A DNA stretch of 64,000 bases, taken from contig CM031616.1 of the NCBI GenBank assembly GCA_018398815.1, positions 67,819,541 to 67,883,540 on the forward strand, read 5' to 3'. Shown one piece after another: positions 36,085 through 46,225 of the stretch. The notes beneath the pieces were generated by a model. It was not told the DNA's origin, did not search any database, and saw nothing but the letters and a program-made list of their open reading frames with translations. Position numbers and translations under genes: made by a program. Every line of letters begins with the position of its first letter. The stretch's first letter is position 1. This stretch comes from Conus ventricosus (lineage: Eukaryota; Mollusca; Gastropoda; Neogastropoda; Conidae).

Positions 36085-36429
36085 TCTGATGTTCAGAAAA
36101 ACAACGGCAAGCGATACGACAAACACTTAAGTGTTTTTAGCGTTTAGCGTTATCAAAACCTAAACCAACTCGATCCCTTACCAATTTCGTTTGTCGTACT
36201 CCGCCACCAACAACCATCTGATGCCACGTCGACAGGCACCGGTTCCGCGATTTACAAAGCAACTTTCATATTAGCGCAATTTCTCGACTGATCAATTGGT
36301 GTTTTATGTGGCAGACCCCTTGCTTCACTCTGAAAGTGGGGTAAGGACTGGTGCATAAGGAAACAACGCCTTTTATCACAAAGAAGAAGTCAGAAGAAAT
36401 TACCACGTGGTTCAGTGGTACAGATCACC
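36085..36429 (+). other. Gypsy untranslated leader
   Basis: Sequence between the primer site and the gag ATG, with no open frame of note. Confidence 0.6.
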
Positions 36430-39354
36430 ATGGCTGCGCCACAGCAAAACCCCACGATCAACTGGGAAGCAAAGAGCCTGAAAGAGGAATGGGTAAACTT
36501 CAGCCAGCACGCAGACCTTATGTTTAGAGGCCCCTTAAGACGTGCCAGCCCAGAGGAAAAGGCAGCATACCTCCTCATCTGGGTTGGACAAAAAGGGAGA
36601 GAAATTTTCAATTCTTGGGCGCTCTCTGAAGAGGACAGCAAAAACCTGGAGCTACTCATCACCAGATTCCAGCAGTTTACGGAGCCAAAGTCAAACAAGG
36701 TTTTCGCCAGATATATCTTCCATGAGCGTAGGCAAAAGTCTGGAGAGACCTTCACAGAGTTCGTCACAGACCTCCGTAACTTGGTCAAAGAATGTGGGTA
36801 CCCGGACAACCTAAAAGACGAAATAGTGCGTGACAGAATCGTCGCAGGAGTTGAATCCACCAACATCAGGGAAAAACTCCTCACCGAGGGTGACCGCCTC
36901 ACTATGGACTCAGCCATCGAAATGGGCACCGCCTTTGAAACGACCAAACAACACTTGGCGTCCATGGCATACCCACAAAGCACGACAGCTGCACCAGCCC
37001 ATATTGCTGCCATCAAGACTAGGAATCGGCACAGCAAACAACAAGAGAATCCACAGCCAAATAGGTATAAGAAAACAGGACACATCACAAACTGCAGGAA
37101 CTGCGGAGGCACTCATGCCAGACAAGCGTGCCCTGCATATGGCCAGACGTGCCACTACTGCCAAAAAAAGAACCATTATGAGAAGCTATGCCTGAAAAAG
37201 AAAAAAGATAAGAGAGCAATCCATCTCATCGAAGAAGAGAGTGACGACGGCACACATCTGTACATCGACTCCATCGGAGGGACTGTACAACAGCCTGACT
37301 CTGCATTTGTTGAACTCCATCTGAACACTGGAGATCACATACAGTTCAAAATCGACACCGGAGCCCAAGTCAGCGTCATTCCTCTGTCCAAATACAAGCA
37401 GATGGAAAATCCACCTCCTATCCACAAAACGACCCATCGTCTGTACAGCTATACAGGGCAGTCCCTTGACGTGAGAGGGACCATATCACTCAAGTGCGCT
37501 TACAAAGAAAGAACCATTGAACAAGAGTTTGTCATCGCCAACACCTGCCATGCCCAACCAGTGCTAGGTCTACGGGCCTGCATGGATCTAGGCATCGTCC
37601 AATTGCTTCTTTCAGTCAACAGCGCCAGCCCAATGACCAAGGAATCAGTACTTGACGAGTACAAACAGGCCTTTAATGGTCTTGGATCACTTGAGGGAGA
37701 AGTCAACGTACACATCAGCCCTGACGCCAGACCAGTTGTACACCCACCAAGGCGTGTTCCACATGCGCTGAAGGACAAGCTGAAGAAGGAACTGGATCGA
37801 ATGGAGAAGATGGATGTCATCCACAAAGTTACAGAACCTACTGACTGGGTCAACTCTCTAGTCATAGTCGAAAAGCCAAATGGCCAGCTGAGGATCTGTT
37901 TGGACCCCAAAGACCTCAACACAGCTATCAGGCGACCTCACTACTCCATGCCAACGCTAGAAGACGCCTTGGCCAAAATGACTAAAGCCAGATACTTCAG
38001 CAAGCTGGATGCCAAATCAGGATACTGGCAACTGAAGCTAACAGAGCAATCGTCACTTTTGACCACATTCAACACTCCATTCGGGAGATATCGTTTCAGG
38101 AGACTTCCCTTTGGACTTGTCAATGCCCAAGATGAGTTCCAAAGGAAAATGGATGAACTCTTTGAAGGAATACCTGGCGTAACAGCGCTCATAGATGACA
38201 TCATCGTTTCAGGAGCCACCAGGGAAGAACACGATGCTAACCTGAAAACAGCCCTCCAGAGAGCCATCCAAAAGAATCTAAAGCTGAACCCTGACAAGCT
38301 GACCATCGGTGCACAACAGGTTGAATATTTTGGGCACATCATCACAGCTGAAGGCCTCAAACCAGACGCTTCCAAAGTCAAAGCCATTGTGAACATGCCA
38401 CCACCTACAGAGAAAAAGGAACTCCAAACTCTCTTAGGCATGATCACATACCTCAGCAAGTTTGCACCACAGCTCTCAGAAATCACCAAACCAATGAGAG
38501 ACCTGCTGAAAGCCGACGTCGACTTCCAATGGGATGCTCCACAGCAGGAAGCCTTTGAGAAAACAAAGCAAGTGATCTCAAACCAGCCTGTCCTTGCCTT
38601 CTTTGACCCTTCAAAACCAGCAACACTGCAGGTGGATGCAAGCCAGCATGGTCTTGGAGCGACTCTACTTCAAGAAGACAAACCAGTCGCCTTTGCTTCC
38701 AAAGCATTGTCCACCACTGAGCAACATTACGCCCAGATAGAAAAGGAACTGTACGCAATCGTCTTTGGATGCCGTCGGTTCCACCAGTACATCTATGGCA
38801 GACAGACACTGGTCCAGTCCGATCACAAGCCCCTGGAGACCATTATGAAGAAGCCCCTCACCACCGCACCACCCAGGCTTCAGCGTATGCTCCTTCAACT
38901 GCAAAAATACGACATCAAGATCGTACATGTCCCCGGCAGGACCATTCCTGTGGCCGACACCCTGTCCCGAAAACATCCACCAGCGGACCCTGAAGACACC
39001 ACAGGTGAGGACCTGGATCTTCAAGTCCATGCTCTCATCAGGAACCTGCCAGTCAGTGATGAGAAAATGGAAGAGCTACGCCTGGCAACCAAAGAAGATC
39101 AAGAGCTGTGCCAGTTACAAGATTACATCCAGCATGGTTGGCCAGAAGACAGGAAACGATGCCATCCCAGCACCTTGAAGTTTTGGAACTTCAGAGAAGA
39201 ATTATCCATCATCGATGGCATTGTCTTTAAAGGGACAGAATCCTCATCCCTTCTTCCATGCGCCTCAAGATGCTTGAGAAGATCCATGCAGGACACCTTG
39301 GCATCGAGAAATCAATGCAGAAGGCCCGACAAATATTATTTTGGCCAGGTATGA
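36430..39354 (+). CDS. Gypsy gag-pol, first part: gag, protease, RT, RNase H
   Basis: The ATG at 36430 in the context ATCACCATGG is the likely start, although the frame is open slightly further 5'. Residues about 1-200 are a retrotransposon gag. Two knuckles follow at about 222-254 (CRNCGGTHARQAC, CHYCQKKNHYEKLC). The aspartic protease site is FKIDTGAQVSVIP near residue 310. The RT lies around residues 420-640 with CLDPKDLN, FSKLDAKSGYWQL, RRLPFGL and the catalytic box reading LIDDIIV. RNase H starts near residue 730 (LQVDASQHGLG, IEKELYAIV, SDHKPLE). A single long frame joins gag and pol with no gag/pol shift. It enters a wrong frame near 39235 and stops at 39354, before the integrase. Confidence 0.93.
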   Translation: MAAPQQNPTINWEAKSLKEEWVNFSQHADLMFRGPLRRASPEEKAAYLLIWVGQKGREIFNSWALSEEDSKNLELLITRFQQFTEPKSNKVFARYIFHERRQKSGETFTEFVTDLRNLVKECGYPDNLKDEIVRDRIVAGVESTNIREKLLTEGDRLTMDSAIEMGTAFETTKQHLASMAYPQSTTAAPAHIAAIKTRNRHSKQQENPQPNRYKKTGHITNCRNCGGTHARQACPAYGQTCHYCQKKNHYEKLCLKKKKDKRAIHLIEEESDDGTHLYIDSIGGTVQQPDSAFVELHLNTGDHIQFKIDTGAQVSVIPLSKYKQMENPPPIHKTTHRLYSYTGQSLDVRGTISLKCAYKERTIEQEFVIANTCHAQPVLGLRACMDLGIVQLLLSVNSASPMTKESVLDEYKQAFNGLGSLEGEVNVHISPDARPVVHPPRRVPHALKDKLKKELDRMEKMDVIHKVTEPTDWVNSLVIVEKPNGQLRICLDPKDLNTAIRRPHYSMPTLEDALAKMTKARYFSKLDAKSGYWQLKLTEQSSLLTTFNTPFGRYRFRRLPFGLVNAQDEFQRKMDELFEGIPGVTALIDDIIVSGATREEHDANLKTALQRAIQKNLKLNPDKLTIGAQQVEYFGHIITAEGLKPDASKVKAIVNMPPPTEKKELQTLLGMITYLSKFAPQLSEITKPMRDLLKADVDFQWDAPQQEAFEKTKQVISNQPVLAFFDPSKPATLQVDASQHGLGATLLQEDKPVAFASKALSTTEQHYAQIEKELYAIVFGCRRFHQYIYGRQTLVQSDHKPLETIMKKPLTTAPPRLQRMLLQLQKYDIKIVHVPGRTIPVADTLSRKHPPADPEDTTGEDLDLQVHALIRNLPVSDEKMEELRLATKEDQELCQLQDYIQHGWPEDRKRCHPSTLKFWNFREELSIIDGIVFKGTESSSLLPCASRCLRRSMQDTLASRNQCRRPDKYYFGQV

Positions 39355-40370
39355 CATCTGAAATCCAGCAGATGGTATCTACATGCCAGACCTGCATTCC
39401 CAAACTCCCTTCAAACCCCAAAGAACCTCTCATGCCCCATGCCATCCCCACTCGCCCTTGGCAAAAGGTTGCCACAGACATATTCTCATGGGACGACAGA
39501 CATTTCCTTTGCACTGTTGACTACTACAGCAGATACTTTGAGGTTGACGAACTGCCATCTACCACCTCAGCAGCCATCATAAAGAAGCTGTCAGCCCACT
39601 TTGCCCGCCATGGCATACCTGAAATTGTCATCAGTGACAATGGGCCACAGTACGCTGCCAGTGAGTTTGCAGACTTTGCAAAGGCCTGGGACTTTCAGCA
39701 CATAACATCAAGCCCCAGATATCCTCAATCAAATGGACTGGCAGAGAAAACTGTCCAAACAATCAAGAGGATGATGGACAAATCCAAAGCTGATAGATGC
39801 AGTCCACTTCGAGCTATCCTCGAGTACCGCATAACACCAGTGGACAACCTGGCATCACCAGCACAGCTCCTCATGGGCCGCCAGCTAAGAGCCGGTCTGC
39901 CAGCCACTCACCACCAACTGGCCCCCAAAACAATCCGCCCTGGAGTTGTCATGCACAGACGCCAGCAGATGCAGACCAGACAAGAACGTCATTACAATCG
40001 CTCCGCCCACCCCCTGTCACCAATGAAGTGCGGAGACCAGGCCTTAGTTCAGCTAGACAGAGGCCAAGACTGGCAGCCAGCAAAGATCATTGCCCATGGC
40101 AAAACCCCCCGTTCTTTCATAGTGCGGACCACAGACGGCGCTCAATACCGAAGGAACCAGCGTTTCCTGAAACCAACCAAGCCATCGGTTCCAGACACTC
40201 CCCCAGCATCTGGTACACCCAAGGTACCCCAGCCACACCAGCACCTGCCAGCTACACATCGTTGTCCTGATCCCGCTGAGCCAGCCGTGCCCACACCCCA
40301 AGCAGCTGCATGCATACCCAAGACAAGGAGTGGTCGGGCAGTGATTCCACCCAGAAAGCTCGATTTGTAG
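39258..40370 (+). CDS. Gypsy pol, second part: integrase
   Basis: Continuation of pol in the next frame; the frame is already open before the internal ATG at 39258. It has the H2C2 zinc domain (HAGHLGIEKS to CQTC), then the DDE core: the first Asp in KVATDIFSWD, the second in ISDNGPQY, the Glu in SNGLAEKTVQ. The C-terminal domain has PLSPMKCGDQALVQL and a proline-rich tail, ending at TAG 40370. The break from the upstream frame equals one missing base in a G run near 39229-39236. Without that base the integrase is not fused to the polyprotein. Confidence 0.92.
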   Translation: MRLKMLEKIHAGHLGIEKSMQKARQILFWPGMTSEIQQMVSTCQTCIPKLPSNPKEPLMPHAIPTRPWQKVATDIFSWDDRHFLCTVDYYSRYFEVDELPSTTSAAIIKKLSAHFARHGIPEIVISDNGPQYAASEFADFAKAWDFQHITSSPRYPQSNGLAEKTVQTIKRMMDKSKADRCSPLRAILEYRITPVDNLASPAQLLMGRQLRAGLPATHHQLAPKTIRPGVVMHRRQQMQTRQERHYNRSAHPLSPMKCGDQALVQLDRGQDWQPAKIIAHGKTPRSFIVRTTDGAQYRRNQRFLKPTKPSVPDTPPASGTPKVPQPHQHLPATHRCPDPAEPAVPTPQAAACIPKTRSGRAVIPPRKLDL

Positions 40371-40390
40371 ACATTCACCAATAAGCCCTG

Positions 40391-40470
40391 TGAAGATAGA
40401 CTCAGGTGAAAGACCCTGTGATCCTTGTGGTGAAGATAGACTCAGGTGAAAGACCCTGTGATCCTTGTGG
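40391..40470 (+). repeat. 40 bp tandem duplication in the Gypsy 3' region
   Basis: TGAAGATAGACTCAGGTGAA plus AGACCCTGTGATCCTTGTGG occurs twice in direct succession, just after the integrase stop. Confidence 0.93.
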
Positions 40471-40573
40471 CAAACGTCATCATCTGTCACACTCCGTTTT
40501 AGTCGGTTTCTCTGCCTATCAGTATTTTTGTAATCTGCGTATGTTTGATAGCAGCTCACTTAACAATTCTCTT

Positions 40574-40586
40574 AAAGAAAGGGAGA
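40574..40586 (+). promoter_or_regulatory. Polypurine tract
   Basis: AAAGAAAGGGAGA lies immediately before the 3' LTR; it would prime plus-strand synthesis. Confidence 0.85.
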
Positions 40587-40781
40587 TGTAACATGTGCCC
40601 ATACACTAAACGTTAGTTTCATAATGGGAAATAACCAAGCGTCTCCCTACCCTGAATGCATGAGTAGCGTCCCTTCCCCTGGCCCTCTTGTATTATGGCT
40701 GAGCAATAAACACGTGCTTTTCTACACACAACTCGTCTGGTCTCTTCATTGCTTCCCTACCAACTGAGAAGCATCAAAACA
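40587..40781 (+). repeat. 3' LTR of the Gypsy element
   Basis: Identical in sequence and length (195 bp) to the 5' LTR. AATAAA at 40705-40710 is the likely poly(A) signal of the element. Followed by the GGTTT target duplication. Confidence 0.95.
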
Positions 40782-40786
40782 GGTTT

Positions 40787-41380
40787 CACGTCTCAACAAT
40801 ATCTCTTCATGAGTTGCAATTCAGCAGGATTTAAAAGAATTTCATTTTTTCATAACTTGACAAGAACTGTCTAAGTTACTTATTACAATGAAACTTCTCA
40901 ATTAAATTTGGAAACACCCTTGGAGTTTACCACATCTATCACTGATCTCTTATCTGGTCATTGCAATAGATGTTTACTCGCTTGTAAACCATGATCTTTT
41001 TGTTTTGTCAAATGCGTATGGGGATTTTGGGTAATTTATTCCGCAGAGGTTGCATACGGAAATGAAAGAAAACTTATGACAAGACTTTTTTCAAGCACTA
41101 TAAAATCCTAGGAGTAGTAACTTTGCTACACTTTTCTTTTCTATGTTGAAAATATGTCTTAATATTTTAGTGCAAAATTAATGCCCCAAGAATTCTCAAC
41201 ATTGCAGAACCATTCATGAAAGTGTCCACTTTTGTTGACATCCCATTTTTAGGTGTGAGTTTTCAGTACACACTTTGATGAAAAATACATAATGTAAAGT
41301 GCACATGCACAAAATAGCAAGCATATATGTTTTATCTCACAAACCAAATGCATTGTACATTACATCAAACTTTCAAATGG
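40787..41380. other. Intergenic, nothing recognised
   Basis: AT-rich sequence downstream of TMEM101 (which reads leftward); no gene. Confidence 0.5.
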
Positions 41381-41640
41381 ACCTAACTTGTTTTTATCAG
41401 TAAGTTGATAGGCCACTGAATTTGGCGACCAGACCTAACTTGTTTTTATCAGTAAGTTGACAGGCCACTGAATTTGGCGACCAGACCTAACTTGTTTTTA
41501 TGAGTAATTTGATAGGCCACTGAATTTGGCGACCAGACCTAACTTGTTTTTATGAGTAAGTTGAAAGGCCACTGAATTTGGTGACCAGACCTAACTTGTT
41601 TTTATGAGTAAGTTGATAGGCCACTGAATTTGGCGACCAG
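41381..41640. repeat. 52 bp minisatellite, five units
   Basis: Units start at 41381, 41433, 41485, 41537 and 41589, each ACCTAACTTGTTTTTATCAG, TAAGTTGATAGGCCACTGAA, TTTGGCGACCAG with few substitutions and no indels. Confidence 0.95.
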
Positions 41641-41999
41641 TTCAGATTTCTCCCGTTACCCAGCATCATGGTCATGGATGTTCTCAATCTCATATCAGTT
41701 ATGCCTATCATGCAAAGCATGCACACACATAGGCTTTAGCACGCAAAGGAACACATCCACACTGCCTCTTATGCATAAGTACAAAGACTGCTGATGTTAA
41801 CAGTCATGATCCCAGTACGCCTCTTTGTCAAATTTGAAAAATATCAAAACAAAACAAAACAGGAAAAACACACACACAGCAGGATCACCAAATAAATATA
41901 TTCAATTTGCCCCCCAAAAAGACCAAGGCAAAAGCACACACACACACACACACACAATGCACACACACACACACACACACACAATGCACACACAAACTG
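41641..41999. other. TMEM101 3' flank with (CA)n
   Basis: CA microsatellite at 41937-41993 lies within 60 bases of the TMEM101 stop, on its 3' side. No poly(A) signal was identified. Confidence 0.5.
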
Positions 42000-42458
42000 C
42001 TAGTCAGCCTTGAGCCTGTTATCCATGGTACAGAATATATACAGAAGTCCCACGATCGTGCACGCACTGTTCTGAACCTGCCGCAGCTGGTTCCACAGGT
42101 GAACCCCCGACGCCACCCAGTAACTCAGGTCGAGGTCCACGAAGCTCGTGAGCAGCAGGAGAGTGACGGCGGCACACAGCCCCATGTCTTTGAGGAAGAA
42201 GCCCGAGAAGAAACTGAGCGCGCAGCCCGCCAGAGTGATGGCCACCAGGTAGCGCATGTAGTTGCCGCCCAGGACGTGCGAGATGAAGGCGCTCCTGTAC
42301 TGGGGGATGCTGTTGAGGAGGTAGACCATGGCCATCAGGTGCAGGCCCAGGCACACCTCGCCGATGCGCCGGAGCTGCTGGGAGCGCTGTTTGTCCAGGA
42401 TGAAGGCCAGCATGACGTAGGTCCCCAGCACACCGATCTGCTTCACCGACATGGTGAT
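42000..42458 (-). CDS. TMEM101: TMEM101 exon 3 (last)
   Basis: Encodes ITMSVKQIGVLGTYVMLAFI through NRLKAD and TAG, with four hydrophobic segments. Acceptor TTTGTTGCAG. It is markedly more GC-rich than its surroundings, as expected for a coding exon here. Confidence 0.93.
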   Translation of the reverse strand: MTMSVKQIGVLGTYVMLAFILDKQRSQQLRRIGEVCLGLHLMAMVYLLNSIPQYRSAFISHVLGGNYMRYLVAITLAGCALSFFSGFFLKDMGLCAAVTLLLLTSFVDLDLSYWVASGVHLWNQLRQVQNSACTIVGLLYIFCTMDNRLKAD

Positions 42459-43063
42459 CTGCAACAAAGACACACAGACTGGTTCTTTTTTTTTGTTAAC
42501 TGTATTATTTATCGTTTGCAGACAGCATGTCCAGCATGACGTAGGTTCCCAAAACACCGATCTGCTTCACCGACAAGGTGATCTGCAACAAAGACACGTG
42601 GACTGGGTTTTACTGTATTACCGTTCACAGACAGCAGATCATAGCAGGCTGGATTCTTAGGCTGAACACTTCTGAAAGGCAGTCCATCAAAACACCATGC
42701 CATCGAGTCACACACACACAATCTCATCCTGTAAAAAAAACAAAAACAAAAAGGAGAATCTGGGAAAGAAAATTAAGTACAATTATATGGTAAGTATATT
42801 CATCATAACAGCCATTTGGCATTAACATGTCCAGTTTCTTGTATATGCCAAGAACTAAACACATTTCCTGGATTCTATGAGAAAAAAAAGAAGGTGAATA
42901 AACTTGCAAGTAGAATATGAGAAAGTAATAAAGAGATGACAGAAAGACATGAAAAATCATACAAAAGCTGGTTAGACTCATGATGGGTGAAGCAGACCGC
43001 TATCTGTCATTGTTCATGACAATACCTTCAGACACATAACCACACTACAGCTCAACTCTTACC

Positions 43064-43133
<70 letters not shown>

Positions 43134-44565
43134 TACATTACACACTAACATAACATAGTGACCATGTGCATGTCTTGAAGTGCCACCATCACATCAGTCA
43201 TATATGGTTCCTTTGTAGAGGAGCGAGAAGAATTGAGCATGATCTGCTGCAAGCTGCCAGAGGATCCTGAGGCATCTAGGCCAGGATCAGACTCTACTTA
43301 ACCACAGCCCAGGTGTAAATCATCCTTTTCACAATGTAAGTACAAAATGTCCCCTCAAAACATGACCCTCTGGACTGCACTATGCAAGAGACTGGCAATA
43401 TGGATACCCACATTTTCCTTTTAAAAACACTCCTTTTCCACATGAAACGGAGAAATAATGCATAAAATGTGCAACATGTCATAGGGCACAAGTAGGTTGC
43501 AGAATTACAGTGCCATAGACAGTCTATCCGCCAAAAAAAAGTAATAAATTGGAGACAATATGACATGCACATACAGTCCGCTGCACATGAAAAGGTGATC
43601 CCTCAAGACAGAAAGGGAAACAGAGACAGACAGACAAACAGAGTGACAAAGAGAGAGAGACAGAGAAACAAAATTTGTTTTCTTAACCTTCATAATACTT
43701 CCTGGGATACTCCTGTTCCCAGACACACAGAAAGTCTCTACATCCCTGGATTCATTAGAACTACCGTACCGGAATATTATGTATGCTTCAAAAACATAAC
43801 TGACCATGAGTCAGCAACTGAGCAAGTGTTGGCATCTGTGCATCAAAAGGGAAAGAAAAGGCAACCACCCCCACCCCCACCACCCCCAACAGTTCCAAGC
43901 TTTCCCATATATACCCTTACCTGATTTGTACACACAGCAACACCAGCGCAGTACAGTTCTGCTGTTGTTGCTGCACATCTCCAGTATGAGTGTACTGGCA
44001 AACTTGGAACTTTCCCTCTGGGAGATGTTAGCTTGTTTGTTCTATGAGCAATTAGTCTGCTGTTGTACTATACTGGGTGAATGGATACCCAGCAGCATTT
44101 TTCCCCAATTTGGAAAAAAAAAAAAAAAAAAAACACACACACACACTGATCTTCCAGACCCAAAAATGACAAAATCTACGTCCGCCCACCCACAGAGAAT
44201 GAACATGCCTGGATTTGTGACAGAAAAAAAAAGAGAGTCCATCAAAGCAGCATTACCCTTTGCCATTGTGGATAATCCCACTTGGAATTGGTGGAGAAGT
44301 TGACAGCAAAGTAGAGCACCTGGCCCGCGTACACCAAGCAAGCTGCCTTCTGTTTGAAGCCACCGGACAGGAGCACCCCGCAGCCGATGCAAGCGATCAG
44401 GTATATGTACACAAGTTTGGGGTTGATAGGAGGAAGACTGAAACAAGAAAGAAGAAGAGATGTTACCGACATATATGACAATATCATTTCATACCACCAT
44501 ACTTGTATCATTTATATCTATAGATCTATCTCAGTATCTGTATCTAAATACATATATCTATCTCT

Positions 44566-44603
<38 letters not shown>

Positions 44604-46225
44604 ATAGATAGAGACACCTTTTGACCTCCCTTGCATCCTCAAATACATCCTCAAGCACATGTTCAAAGATTCTCCCTTACATTTTATACTGTTTACGTAA
44701 TGACTTTAGAATTTCAACAGCTTATTTCCTTACCACAACGTTTTTTTTCGTTACACTTTTCTACCCTTTGCTAGCTGGTTCAGGGGTGCTGTTGGATTAT
44801 ATTTTTGAACCCTTGGTGGTGAAAAATACCACAGAATTGTTGGGAGCACAGACAATCAGCGGTGACATCCTGATGAGTCTGATCCAGTGGATGAAAGACC
44901 TTTGACCATGCAATATGAATGGTTCTGTCTTCAAAATGGATTACAATAGTTCCTATATATGCTGTTAGTGAAGGATTTAACATGTAAAACGTATTTGCCA
45001 GATTTATTTGTTCTCATGATCTTTCTCCCCTCCCCCCCCCCCCCCCTTTGTTTTGTTTTTGTTTGTTTAAATATACAAGCTTTGCCAAGTCATTAATGTA
45101 ATGGATGAAGGAATTAACCTTCAAAGTAAAGCATGCACAAAGTGTGAACTCCTTCAAAGGTCTAATTGACACTCACAGGAAATTTGATGAAAAATGTTAT
45201 GATTACAATGAAAAATAAATGCGCAATCCAAACATACCGGTTAAAACTAAGATGTAAAAGGACGGGGCATATATAGGCTCTACAGCCTCGACTTAAGTCA
45301 GCCCCTACCACTACCACTTTTTCTTCCTAAAATACAGGTTCACTCAAAAACGAGTAGGTCACCAGCGCGCATGTTAAAAAGTAAAATAAAATAACATAAA
45401 ATAGTGCGACTCAGTCTGTTGGCCCCTGGAGCAAATTTGGCAACAAGGGGTCGCACACGATGGCCAAAATCAGGCCCAGGTAACCATAAAATATCTGGGG
45501 AAGTTAAAATAGAAAATCATCAATATGCAGATCTCAAGACTGTCGTATCAATTTGCTTTTTAAATGAGACTGCACTTGTGGCAATCTTGATGGCACCCGG
45601 CAGTGAGTTCCACAGCCGTACAGAACTAGGATAAAATGAATGTAGGCTTAAGTGGCTACTACTACTACTTCACAGCCCCCCCCCCCCCCCCCCCCCCCAA
45701 CTAAACCGTCAAACAATGTATAGCAATACTGATATATAATAATTGGGCTTGGATAAATCGATACTGGGATTCCATATAAGTCAAACTTCTTTGCCAGCTA
45801 CAGGCTGAGGAACTTTCGTTGTTCACCGGTCCGCTGAGTCCCTTTAGCCCACAACGGCGTGAGAATTCATTTGACGGAAGTAAGTCTGCTGAATTTTTTC
45901 CACCTATCAGAAGATTATCTTATCTTTCGAAACTAAATATACGTTTTGGATTTGTGTTCGTTTGTATTCTCCAAATCCCATGCAATGCAGATTTATACCA
46001 TACCGTATTAAATATCAACTTGACGGTTGACCGCATGTACAACAGTACCGAACATCTGGTTTTTAGGTTTTTTGTTTTTTCCTTTCGAGTTCCAAGACAT
46101 TTCACTAACCTCTCATTTTGTGCCCTCTCCGCAAATAGCATAAGTAAAGTTAAAGCATCAATCAATGGAAATTTATAAAGAAGAAACCCGCAAGTCTTCT
46201 TTAAAATTTCCTGATATGATGCCAT
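42000..46225 (-). CDS. TMEM101: Transmembrane protein 101 (TMEM101), complete three-exon gene
   Basis: A small multi-pass membrane protein; vertebrate TMEM101 has been linked to NF-kappaB activation in overexpression screens, but its molecular role is not known. Exons on the minus strand: 46225-46110, 44437-44257, 42458-42000, giving about 251 residues against 257 in human. Recognisable family stretches are LLMLFAERAQNE (human has LMLYAERAE), PKLVYIYLIACIGCGVLLS, GEVCLGLHLMAMVYLLNS, and FLSGYY-like FFSGFFLKDMG, ending VHLWNQLRQVQNSACTIVG. Several hydrophobic helices are evident. Intron phases are consistent (phase 2 then 0). ATG at 46225-46223 gives the family-like N-terminus. All three exons are open with no frame problem. 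The exon 3 acceptor region is duplicated just upstream. Confidence 0.9.
42407..42654 (-). repeat. 124 bp tandem duplication across the TMEM101 exon 3 acceptor
   Basis: 42407-42530 and 42531-42654 are diverged copies. The outer copy carries its own TTTGTTGCAG acceptor and exon start at 42582, reading ITLSVKQIGVLGTYVMLDML before a stop, so it is a dead partial exon. Confidence 0.92.
42655..44256. other. TMEM101: Rest of TMEM101 intron 2
   Basis: Contains a (CT)n array at 43062-43122 and an A-rich/(CA) tract at 44115-44146 (T-rich on the coding strand, about 110-140 bases past the exon 2 donor). No gene. Confidence 0.6.
44257..44437 (-). CDS. TMEM101: TMEM101 exon 2
   Basis: Encodes LPPINPKLVYIYLIACIGCG through WDYPQWQR, containing two hydrophobic helices. 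Acceptor TTGTTTCAG, donor GTAATG. Confidence 0.9.
44438..46109. other. TMEM101: TMEM101 intron 1
   Basis: Contains an (AT)n array at 44571-44601, a poly(C) tract near 45034, a LINE fragment (45185-45660) and a poly(C) run at 45679-45698. Confidence 0.6.
45185..45660 (-). mobile_element. CR1/jockey-type LINE 3' fragment, copy 2 (TMEM101 intron 1)
   Basis: Matches the 3' end of the 11003-12662 LINE from 45330 to 45650 (including the RLWNSLPGA-coding part). It continues for about 145 bp into a tail shared only with 47023-47160. Confidence 0.85.
46110..46225 (-). CDS. TMEM101: TMEM101 exon 1
   Basis: Encodes MASYQEILKKTCGFLLYKFP, LIDALTLLMLFAERAQNE plus two bases. The donor is GTTAGTG at 46109, which restores the frame with exon 2. 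The open frame runs past the donor but is no longer family-like. Confidence 0.85.

Larger units (their letters stand above)
35875..40781 (+). mobile_element. Complete young Gypsy (Ty3-type) LTR retrotransposon
   Basis: A 4907 bp element bounded by 195 bp LTRs that I read as identical, each TGTAAC...AAAACA. The 5 bp GGTTT flanks both sides (35870-35874 and 40782-40786), the expected target duplication. Internal order: primer site, gag with knuckles, protease, RT, RNase H, integrase, purine tract. LTR identity implies very recent insertion. The single gag-pol frame is broken once near 39235. Confidence 0.95.

Noticed and set aside
39225..39260. Programmed frameshift in the Gypsy pol
   Set aside because: It falls between RNase H and integrase, where recoding is not used in this family, and mirrors the one-base losses in EDEM2. 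Kept as a break, not a signal.
40406..40500. DSGERPCDPCGKRHH stretch resembling a zinc-finger linker
   Set aside because: It lies in the Gypsy 3' untranslated part, spans the 40 bp duplication and has no finger array.
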